Made by a program: the position numbers and the translations under genes
DNA from: JAICLK01 sp036489905
Lineage (GTDB): Bacteria > Patescibacteriota > Saccharimonadia > Saccharimonadales > UBA4665
Assembly (NCBI GenBank): GCA_036489905.1
Contig: DASXEX010000001.1
Coordinates: forward strand, 1 to 15,307
Reading direction: 5' to 3'
Length of the DNA stretch: 15,307 nucleotides
Notes under the pieces: model-generated
The model's database searches: none
Told to the model about the DNA's origin: nothing
Seen by the model: only the letters and a program-made list of their open reading frames with translations
In this document: positions 10,188 to 15,218 of the stretch, one piece after another
Layout: every line of letters begins with the position of its first letter
How positions within the stretch are numbered: the stretch's first letter is position 1

Positions 10188-10216
10188 ATTATACAGATTC
10201 ATGGCCACACTGACAT
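10188..10216 (-). promoter_or_regulatory. Promoter of the disordered protein/ATPase operon
   Basis: Reading leftward, ATGTCA (10216-10211, four of six -35 matches) is separated by 17 bases from a perfect TATAAT (10193-10188). The predicted start is about 10181, at the first codon of the downstream gene. A tandem 9-base repeat, CTGGAATTT twice (10220-10237), lies directly upstream of the -35 and overlaps the stop codon of the preceding membrane-protein gene. It could be an operator, but two copies are weak evidence. Confidence 0.65.
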
Positions 10217-10235
10217 GCCCTGGAATTTCTGGAAT

Positions 10236-10610
10236 TTAACGGCTTAAAGATGCGGTTGATGATTTGATTATATAAAAATAAGTAATAATAAAAAGGGTAA
10301 TAACGGTTAGTACGTCCCACGGAGTCAGCTGACCAATCGACTGCAACACCAAAAGCAACACCGGAAAACCGGCTATGAGTGCCGCTGTCATCTGTGGCCT
10401 ACGCCACCTCCCCTCAACTACCCTGTGTTCGCTGGCTCTAAACAAAAACGTAATTTCTATAGCCGTGGTGTAAACGGCAAAAAAGAGCAAAACAAATGGA
10501 ATGATTAACAACGCCGAAGGTAGCTTTGCCGGGTCAGACAACACGAGCAAAAAAATAATCAACGCATACGCCGCTAGCAATCTGATAATTCTAAACTTTT
10601 TACTCTTCAT
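10236..10610 (-). CDS. Small polytopic membrane protein of unknown function
   Basis: The product has 124 residues. The N-terminus MKSKKFRIIR is basic and is followed by about four hydrophobic helices: residues 8-25, 31-55, 73-92 and 96-116. A charged loop of Arg and Glu residues (about 58-70, ASEHRVVEGRWRRPQ) separates helices 2 and 3, so both termini are predicted to be inside. No family was recognised. It is the first leftward gene after the 700-base gap and precedes the disordered-protein/ATPase pair, so it might contribute to the same membrane complex. The ATG has no strong ribosome binding site, and the promoter upstream (10,611-10,680) is not clear. Confidence 0.7.
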   Translation of the reverse strand: MKSKKFRIIRLLAAYALIIFLLVLSDPAKLPSALLIIPFVLLFFAVYTTAIEITFLFRASEHRVVEGRWRRPQMTAALIAGFPVLLLVLQSIGQLTPWDVLTVITLFIITYFYIIKSSTASLSR

Positions 10611-10796
10611 TGTTTAGATCGTACCATTTTCTACCCAAGATTGTTCCTATAAAAAGGTTCGCACAAAGAAAAAGCTGCCCATTCTAATAATAAGCAGTGC
10701 TGTAGCTATAGCTAGAAGCCAACTCCAAGGAGCCGCGGCGGTAAATCCGCTCGAATAGAAAATATTTAGCGCTTACCGCCTTTGGCTTTGACTGAC

Positions 10797-10828
10797 CGCT
10801 CTTGTTACCGATTTGGTAACGAAGAGCG
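10797..10828. other. Strong hairpin, 13-bp stem
   Basis: The arm CGCTCTTGTTACC (10797-10809) pairs with GGTAACGAAGAGCG (10815-10828) around a GATTT loop, with one bulged G at 10821. No T-run follows directly on either strand, so it is not a typical terminator. It sits 18 bases from the next hairpin. Confidence 0.6.
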
Positions 10829-10846
10829 ACAACAGGTACTCAAATT

Positions 10847-10871
10847 GTAAGTTTTTGTTTTTGTAACTTAC
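10847..10871. other. Hairpin with T-rich loop
   Basis: GTAAGTT (10847-10853) pairs perfectly with AACTTAC (10865-10871) around an 11-base T-rich loop. A weaker outer pairing of AAATTG (10842-10847) with a CAATTT beyond it would lengthen the structure. With the preceding hairpin this makes a compact structured block of about 75 bases. Confidence 0.45.
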
Positions 10872-10981
10872 CTTAAGCAATTTACTACATTGCCCCGCAA
10901 AAGTCAAGTAGGGAGTTGTCTGGCGGCTGGCGGCTACCGTTTTTGGCGTTATATAAAAAGGAATGTCTAGCTAACAAAAAG

Positions 10982-10991
10982 TTATGCACAG
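10982..10991 (+). repeat. DnaA-box-like TTATGCACAG, left copy of an inverted pair
   Basis: The first nine bases match the TTATNCACA DnaA-box consensus. The same ten bases occur inverted at 11269-11278. An AT-rich stretch (GTTATATAAAAAGG, from about 10949) precedes this copy. The binding strength of the G variant is lower than that of the classic C/A variants in E. coli, so function is uncertain. Confidence 0.4.
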
Positions 10992-11019
10992 CTTCCGTTA
11001 TATTTCGGCTAAAATGCGG

Positions 11020-11049
11020 TTGACATCTACAATTGTCATCGACTAAGAT
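11020..11049 (+). promoter_or_regulatory. Rightward promoter-like sequence
   Basis: A perfect -35 TTGACA (11020-11025) is followed after 18 bases by TAAGAT (11044-11049, four of six -10 matches). Inside the spacer, TGACA and TGTCA form an inverted repeat (11021-11025 and 11034-11038) that could be a regulator site. The predicted start near 11056 precedes two hairpins and, 250 bases later, the comM pseudogene. It could drive comM with a long leader or a separate small RNA. Confidence 0.45.
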
Positions 11050-11098
11050 AGGCGTAGCGCTTGAATAAAAAAAGTGCTCAAAAACAAAAACGACATCT

Positions 11099-11129
11099 GG
11101 AACAACGGCTTCTCGCAGGCCGTTGTTTC
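11099..11129. other. Hairpin, 11-bp stem
   Basis: GGAACAACGGC (11099-11109) pairs with GCCGTTGTTTC (11119-11129) with one G-T pair, around the loop TTCTCGCAG. On the minus strand it is followed after about eight bases by two T-rich runs, so it could act as a weak leftward terminator. On the plus strand no T-run follows. Confidence 0.6.
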
Positions 11130-11136
11130 ATAATAA

Positions 11137-11158
11137 GGCTCCGCTCCCTGCGTGAGCC
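11137..11158. other. GC-rich hairpin, 8-bp stem
   Basis: GGCTCCGC (11137-11144) pairs with GCG-T-GAGCC (11150-11158) with one bulged base, loop TCCCT. It lies eight bases after the previous hairpin, so the two would form tandem stems in one transcript. Confidence 0.5.
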
Positions 11159-11268
11159 GCACATAAAAATTGCAAACAAATCCATTTAGAAATCTTTTCA
11201 AAATTTCAAATGCAGAAACGCAAAGTCGACCCGAAAACAACACTCCGGTTTTTAATTAGTTGCAATCT

Positions 11269-11278
11269 CTGTGCATAA
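11269..11278 (-). repeat. DnaA-box-like TTATGCACAG, right copy (inverted)
   Basis: Read leftward this is TTATGCACAG, identical to the copy at 10982-10991 and in the opposite orientation, 277 bases away. Together they bracket the promoter and the hairpin pair. A pair of inverted ten-base sites could also be the ends of a small element, but no flanking duplication was seen. Confidence 0.4.
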
Positions 11279-11309
11279 TTGTAGACTAGCAAACATAGTG
11301 GGGACATGT

Positions 11310-12819
11310 GTGCGGAGTTTAATCAATGTGGGCAGCAAGGGCGTCTTGGTGGGTATTGAGTGCCACCTCTCAAATAGTCTGCCCAACAATTGTTATTGTA
11401 GGCTTTGCAAATAAAACCGTTGACGAATCGAAAGAGCGCATCCGTGCCGAGTTCGCCAACTCGCAGGTGCAGTTGCCACGCAAGCGCATCAGTATATCTT
11501 TGGCTCCCGCTGATATCCCCAAAGATAGCAGTAGTCTTGATGTCGCCATTGCTACCGCCATACTGGCCGCTAGCGAACAAATCAAGCGAAGGCCTTCGGC
11601 CACAGAAGCCATCATCGGTGAACTTGGGCTGGATGGCACTATCCGGCCAGTCCGCGGCATTATCGGCAAGCTGCTCAGCGGACGCAAGAAAGGCATACAC
11701 ACGTTTTTTATTCCTGCCGCAAATTTAGATCAGGCGAAAGTGGTGCCGGGAATCCACCTCATTCCCCTGAACGATTTTCGCGAATTGTACCTATACCTCA
11801 ACGAAATTCAGGGCATTGCGTCGATAGAAACCGGCTAGGGGGCGCGCCCTGAACCGCAGCCGGCGCAAACTTTTAGTCACGAGCTCAGCGACGTGGTCGG
11901 CCAGGCGCAAGCGAAGCGCGCGCTGGAAATCGCCACGGCCGGTGCACACAACATTTTGTTGAACGGGCCGCCCGGCACCGGCAAAAGTATGCTTGCCAAA
12001 GCGCTGCCTGCCATTTTGCCGCCTCTGGGTCACGAAGAAATGCTCGAGGTCACGCACTTACATAGCCTCGCCAACCTGGAATACGAGCACCTCGTGAGTG
12101 AGCGACCCTTCCGCACCCCGCACCACAGCGCTAGCCACGTGGCAATCGTTGGCGGTGGGAACGCCGTGCGGCCGGGCGAAATTTCTTTGAGTCACCGTGG
12201 CATTCTTTTCTTTGACAAGCTGCCGGAATTTTCGCGCATGACTATCGAGGCGCTGCGCCAACCGCTGGAAGACCGCGCCATCACCGTCTCGCGGGCCAAA
12301 GAAACTTCCACCTTCCCCGCCAATTTCATCTTCGTCGCCACCGCCAACCCGTGCCCGTGCGGCTACTACGGCACACACAAAACGTGCGAGTGCTCGCCGC
12401 ATCAGCTTAATCACTACCGCAGAAAACTTTCCGGCCCATTACTCGACCGGATCGATTTGTACGTCGAAGTGCAAGAAGTCGAGCACGAAAAATTACTGAC
12501 CTAGAAACGTGATGCACAGGCCGACAAAAGTGTCCGGCAACGCATCACGAAAGCCCGAGCCGTCCAAGCCAAGCGTTACAACTCGAGCAAAAAACTCAAT
12601 TGTGATATGACAAACCAGGAAATCCGGCAAAAGTCGGCAATCTCTGCTGAAGCCAAAACCATCCTTGACGTTGCATCCCAAAAACTAAACATCTCGACCC
12701 GCAGCTATATGCGCGCGGTCAAAGTGGCTCGCACAATCGCGGACCTTGAAAGTTCGCCTGGCATCGAAGCCGCCCACATCACCGAAGCCCTGCAGTATCG
12801 CGCTCACCACGCTGTGTAA
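11310..12819 (+). pseudogene. comM: comM/yifB Mg-chelatase-like AAA+ protein, disrupted
   Basis: The gene is homologous along its full length to ComM/YifB, a hexameric branch-migration helicase that aids integration of DNA in natural transformation. The likely start is GTG 11310 (a GGGG lies upstream), giving VRSLINVGSKGVLVGIECHL. A one-base insertion near 11385 then shifts the frame. The rest, all in one frame, has the N-terminal ChlI-like domain (RKRISISLAPADI), Walker A GPPGTGKS, the ATANPCPCGYYG zinc-like motif, LSGPLLDRIDL, and a C-terminal domain with KVARTIADL and ITEALQYR. It is broken by TAG at 11836-11838 and TAG at 12502-12504. Walker B reads ILFFDKLPEF where the family has DELPEF. 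TAG ends infC, rplT and the kinase gene normally, so recoding is unlikely. The conserved sequence between lesions suggests recent decay or sequencing faults. Confidence 0.85.
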
Positions 12820-12834
12820 ATTTGGAACTTTCGC

Positions 12835-12863
12835 TTGACCCCTGTTTATACATCTGTTACAAT
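12835..12863 (+). promoter_or_regulatory. Promoter of the infC-rpmI-rplT operon
   Basis: TTGACC (12835-12840, five of six -35 matches) is followed after exactly 17 bases by TACAAT (12858-12863, five of six -10 matches). The predicted start near 12870 gives a leader of only about 27 nt, so there is no room for the long L20-binding leader known in Bacillus. It lies 15 bases after the comM stop codon. Confidence 0.85.
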
Positions 12864-12883
12864 CGCACTGTTACGCCAAATAT

Positions 12884-12889
12884 AAGGAG
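12884..12889 (+). promoter_or_regulatory. Shine-Dalgarno site that fixes the infC start
   Basis: AAGGAG at 12884-12889 is a near-perfect ribosome binding site. The only in-frame codon at a normal distance (seven bases) that could start translation is ATC at 12897. No ATG, GTG or TTG is in frame at a workable distance. Confidence 0.8.
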
Positions 12890-12896
12890 ACGATTT

Positions 12897-13427
12897 ATCA
12901 GCAAATACACCCGCCTGAATGCGGCCATTCAGGCTCCCCAGCTCAGGGTAATCGACGAGGAAGGCAAGCAACTTGGCGTCCTCACGCGTGCAGAAGCTTT
13001 GCAACTCGCCGGAGAGCAAGACCTCGACCTCGTAGAGATTTCCCCCGATGCAAAGCCGCCCGTCGCCAAAGTAATCGACTGGGGCAAGTACAATTACCAA
13101 CGCACCAAGCAGCAGCAGAAAAACAAGCGCAGCGCCAAGACACTCGACGTCAAGCAAATGCGCCTGGGGCTCAAAATCGGCGAGCACGACCGGGACGTCA
13201 AGCTTGGCAAAGTCGCAAAGTTTCTGGAAGCCGGGCACAAGGTCAAAATCACCGTTTTCTTCCGCGGCCGCGAACTGGCGCACAAAGATTTGGGGTTCAA
13301 GTTGGCTGATACGATAATTTCCCAGTTCGGCGAAACAATTGTGGTTGATCAGCAGCCACAACTCGCCGGCAAACAGTTAAGTTTTTTGATAAGGAGCAAC
13401 CCGAATGCCAAAACTAAAGACGCATAG
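12897..13427 (+). CDS. infC: Translation initiation factor IF-3, with rare ATC start
   Basis: The product has 176 residues, close to the usual 170-180. IF-3 binds the 30S subunit, keeps it apart from 50S and checks start-codon/initiator tRNA pairing. The N-terminal domain reads from RLNAAIQAPQLRVIDEEGKQLGVL to DLVEISPDAKPPVAKVIDWGKY. The lysine-rich linker follows, then the C-terminal domain with VKQMRLGLKIGEHD and KVKITVFFRGREL. The start ATC is inferred from the AAGGAG at 12884-12889 and the family's N-terminus. Any start upstream would have to be translated from the promoter itself. infC is known in other bacteria to use AUU, AUC or AUA so that IF-3 limits its own synthesis, and the same control is likely here. 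The stop is TAG. The last 23 bases overlap rpmI. Confidence 0.93.
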   Translation: MSKYTRLNAAIQAPQLRVIDEEGKQLGVLTRAEALQLAGEQDLDLVEISPDAKPPVAKVIDWGKYNYQRTKQQQKNKRSAKTLDVKQMRLGLKIGEHDRDVKLGKVAKFLEAGHKVKITVFFRGRELAHKDLGFKLADTIISQFGETIVVDQQPQLAGKQLSFLIRSNPNAKTKDA

Positions 13428-13599
13428 CGGCACCAAAGACCGCGTGAAGGTGAGCAAAAACGGCAAAGTCCGCGGCCGCCACTCATACGCCAGCCACTTT
13501 TTGCAGAAAAAAAGCGCCGCGCGCAAGCGCAAACTTGCAGGGCTGGAAACCATCACCGGCAAATCCGCCAAGAATATTAAACTGAAATTGGGAGCTTAA
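13405..13599 (+). CDS. rpmI: Large ribosomal subunit protein bL35
   Basis: The product has 64 residues, typical for bL35. The sequence MPKLKTHSGTKDRVKVSKNG, the central KSAARKRKLAG and the basic C-terminus match the family. It overlaps the end of infC by 23 bases in another frame, and its AAGGAG site lies inside the infC coding region, so the two are translationally coupled. It is the middle gene of the conserved infC-rpmI-rplT order. Confidence 0.95.
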   Translation: MPKLKTHSGTKDRVKVSKNGKVRGRHSYASHFLQKKSAARKRKLAGLETITGKSAKNIKLKLGA

Positions 13600-13602
13600 A
13601 AA

Positions 13603-13950
13603 ATGCGAGTCAAACGAGGCGTCACCAGCCACGCCAAGCACCAGAAAATCCGCAAAGCCACCAAAGGCATGACGCATTCGAACCGCGCCAGCATCAGACG
13701 CGGCCGCCAAGCAGTCACCAAATCGCTGCAGTTCGCCACCCGCGATCGCCGCAACCGCAAGCGCACCTTCCGCCAACTCTGGAACGCGCGTATCAACGCG
13801 GCAGCCCGCCTGCACGGCACAACCTACAGCAAACTCATCGCCGGCCTGAAAGCCGCGAACGTAACCCTGGACCGCAAAGTCCTGGCCGAACTGGCCGTCA
13901 ACGAACCGAAAGCCTTTGAAGCCGTCGTCAAAACTGCCCAGACAAAGTAG
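13603..13950 (+). CDS. rplT: Large ribosomal subunit protein bL20
   Basis: The product has 115 residues, the normal length. The N-terminal extension MRVKRGVTSHAKHQKIRKAT is basic and rRNA-binding. The globular part contains RDRRNRKRTFRQLWNARINAA, the family hallmark, then YSKLIAGLKAANVTLDRKVLAELA. bL20 acts early in 50S assembly and in some bacteria represses this operon. It starts three bases after rpmI with GGGAG upstream and ends in TAG-TAA, two stops in a row. Confidence 0.96.
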   Translation: MRVKRGVTSHAKHQKIRKATKGMTHSNRASIRRGRQAVTKSLQFATRDRRNRKRTFRQLWNARINAAARLHGTTYSKLIAGLKAANVTLDRKVLAELAVNEPKAFEAVVKTAQTK

Positions 13951-13957
13951 TAAACAC

Positions 13958-14596
13958 ATGGCAGGGCTGCAAGACGCAGTCTTAAGCGAGTGGCATAAAA
14001 AATATCCTGACATTTCCGTGAAGCAGAAGCTACAATCCGGCAAAGAGGCCGATTTATGGCTAGTCGAAACTCAGGAGAAACCTTACGTGCTCAAAGTATA
14101 TGTTGGCACTCAGCTAAGCACCCGCGCCACCTACACTGAAGGCCAATGGATACGGGAAGCGTCGTTACGCAAAGCCATCAAACAAAAATCCAAAGTTGGC
14201 AAAAATCTGCAGCAGCGCCTTTGGACAAAACGCGAGTATCATCTGCTGAAAAAGCTGTACGAGCAGGGTGCTATCGTTCCGGAAGTTTTTGCCTGCACCG
14301 ACAATGCCATCCTTATGCAATACCTCGGCAACGAGCAACAGCCTGCTCCGCGACTTATCGATGTTGCTCTCGGCAAGCCGATAAAACGACAAACGCTATC
14401 GAAGATAGAACAGACCATTCAACTCCTTTTAGATAACGGCATAGTCCATGGCGACCTTTCGCCGTACAATGTTCTGTGGTGGGATGACAAACCTTGGATT
14501 ATCGACTTCCCGCAAGCAGTCGACATTCGCCACAACCCAAACTGGCGCGAGCTGTATGAACGTGACCTCCGTAATATCCGAAAGTATTTCCATTAG
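13958..14596 (+). CDS. Small RIO-type protein kinase/ATPase
   Basis: The product has 212 residues from ATG 13958; a TTG at 13916 would overlap rplT and adds nothing conserved. RIO motifs in order: a P-loop-like GKEADLW (28-34), LKVY with the ATP-binding Lys46, the hinge ILMQYLG (118-124), catalytic loop HGDLSPYNVL (164-173; Asp166, Asn171), and the metal-binding IIDFPQAV (181-188; Asp183), diagnostic for RIO rather than eukaryote-type kinases. There is no winged-helix N-terminus, so it is not RIO2-like in full. RIO proteins in archaea and eukaryotes act in small-subunit maturation; bacterial members are poorly known. It begins seven bases after rplT and probably shares its transcript, which suggests a ribosome-linked job (inference). 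The ribosome binding site is weak. Confidence 0.88.
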   Translation: MAGLQDAVLSEWHKKYPDISVKQKLQSGKEADLWLVETQEKPYVLKVYVGTQLSTRATYTEGQWIREASLRKAIKQKSKVGKNLQQRLWTKREYHLLKKLYEQGAIVPEVFACTDNAILMQYLGNEQQPAPRLIDVALGKPIKRQTLSKIEQTIQLLLDNGIVHGDLSPYNVLWWDDKPWIIDFPQAVDIRHNPNWRELYERDLRNIRKYFH

Positions 14597-14606
14597 GCGG
14601 GTAAAC

Positions 14607-14639
14607 TTAAAAATCCTACAACAAGTGCAGGATTTTTAA
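14607..14639. terminator. Bidirectional rho-independent terminator
   Basis: TTAAAAATCCTACA (14607-14620) pairs with TGCAGGATTTTTAA (14626-14639), one mismatch, loop of five bases. A-rich and T-rich arms provide a U-tract in both directions. It separates the rightward kinase gene (ends 14596) from the leftward rnpB gene and would end both transcripts. Confidence 0.85.
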
Positions 14640-14996
14640 TACCAGATTATCCGTAAGCCGGGTTCTGTTTTAGCTGATCATCTATCTAGCCGAACCGTTG
14701 CCAGTTCGGTCGAGCGGATTCTTTGTGGCAAACTTCAGCGGGAACTGCCGGCAAATGCCGGGAAAGTTTGTCTCCTTGCAGCAGGCAGGGTTTACCGTTT
14801 TATATCGTCACCGATATAAATTGCGAGCTCTTACCTCGCTCGTTTCACCTTTTCCTTTGGCGAACCAAAGGTAGTTTCGTTTCTGTGGCACTTTCCCTAG
14901 GATTACTCCCGGTTGCCGTTAGCAACTGCCATTCCCTTTGCTGCCCGGACTTTCCTCTCACCCTAAAAGAGCAAGCGATCAGCCGATAATCTGGCT
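14640..14996 (-). ncRNA. rnpB: RNase P RNA, class A
   Basis: This is the catalytic RNA of RNase P, which removes 5' leaders from pre-tRNAs. P1 is formed by CCAGATTATC (14994-14985) and GATAATCTGG (14651-14642), and P2 by GCTGATC and GATCAGC. P4 is formed by GAGGAAAGTCCGGGC (14957-14943) and ACAGAACCCGG (14668-14658). The universal GGTAAGAGC lies at 14835-14827. A TTTATATCG/CGATATAAA hairpin has a GTGA tetraloop, and P18 (14709-14690) has a GCAA tetraloop. P15 is AAACTT/AAGTTT (14769-14764 and 14735-14730). The loop it closes has no GGT, the motif that normally pairs with the tRNA CCA end. Exact ends are approximate. Confidence 0.95.
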
Positions 14997-15003
14997 TGGA
15001 TTT

Positions 15004-15012
15004 ATTATACCA
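15004..15012 (-). promoter_or_regulatory. Extended -10 promoter of rnpB
   Basis: Reading leftward, TGG-TATAAT (15012-15004) combines a perfect -10 with the TG of an extended -10 element. No acceptable -35 occurs 16-18 bases upstream, which is usual for extended -10 promoters. The predicted start near 14997 agrees with the RNA 5' end deduced from P1. Confidence 0.75.
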
Positions 15013-15173
15013 CTTATGATAGTTTTTTGGGGGTTTTCTCTATGTAACTGCTCTCACCCTCAACTAATAGCCGCAAGACTCTGAAAGTACCGTGCCGGGT
15101 TCATCCGCCAGGTAGTCGTGCAAATGGAGAGGACGGTAGACTTCTCCTACCACCCACCCTGTAGCCCCTAGCT

Positions 15174-15195
15174 CATCTCCGGTAAAATGGAGATG
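15174..15195. other. Hairpin upstream of the right-edge gene
   Basis: CATCTCC (15174-15180) pairs with GGAGATG (15189-15195) around an 8-base loop holding a TAAAAT. It lies 23 bases before the start of the right-edge gene. It could be a leader structure or part of the end of an insertion sequence. The rest of 15013-15173 shows no gene or further clear signal. Confidence 0.35.
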
Positions 15196-15218
15196 CATGT
15201 AATGTGGGAGGAATAACC

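Larger units (their letters stand above)
10611..11309. other. Gene-free divergence region with hairpins, DnaA-box-like sites and a promoter
   Basis: About 700 bases with no convincing protein gene, at the point where transcription switches from leftward to rightward. Contents in order: a 12-base palindrome TAGCTATAGCTA (10703-10714); a leftward open stretch 10772-10647 with a hydrophobic translation but no usual start codon; hairpins at 10797-10828 and 10847-10871; an AT-rich stretch around 10945-10980; a TTATGCACAG site at 10982-10991; a rightward promoter-like pair at 11020-11049; hairpins at 11099-11129 and 11137-11158; an AT-rich stretch 11160-11260; and an inverted copy of the same 10-mer at 11269-11278. 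The comM pseudogene begins after it. Candidate roles are a replication origin, a structured RNA, or a degraded locus. Confidence 0.6.

Noticed and set aside
10647..10772. Leftward open stretch encoding a hydrophobic peptide (APWSWLLAIATALLIIRMG)
   Set aside because: It has no ATG, GTG or TTG at its start (only ATT), no ribosome binding site, and follows a strong hairpin. AT-rich DNA gives such peptides by chance. It could still be a remnant of a membrane-protein gene.
11043..11243. Leftward 66-codon frame in the gap
   Set aside because: It runs through two strong hairpins, lacks a ribosome binding site and has no recognisable protein pattern.
11326..11328. ATG 11326 as the real start of comM
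   Set aside because: The residues it adds (MWAARASWWVLSATSQIVC) do not fit the family, while the other frame from GTG 11310 gives the expected N-terminal pattern up to SNSLP.
11836..12504. TAG recoded as a sense codon (explaining the two internal TAGs in comM)
   Set aside because: TAG is the normal end of infC, rplT and the kinase gene in the same window, and comM has a frameshift and an active-site change as well.
12822..12896. Extension of infC upstream to 12822
   Set aside because: The extension would run through the -35/-10 promoter and the ribosome binding site, and the extra residues do not match IF-3.
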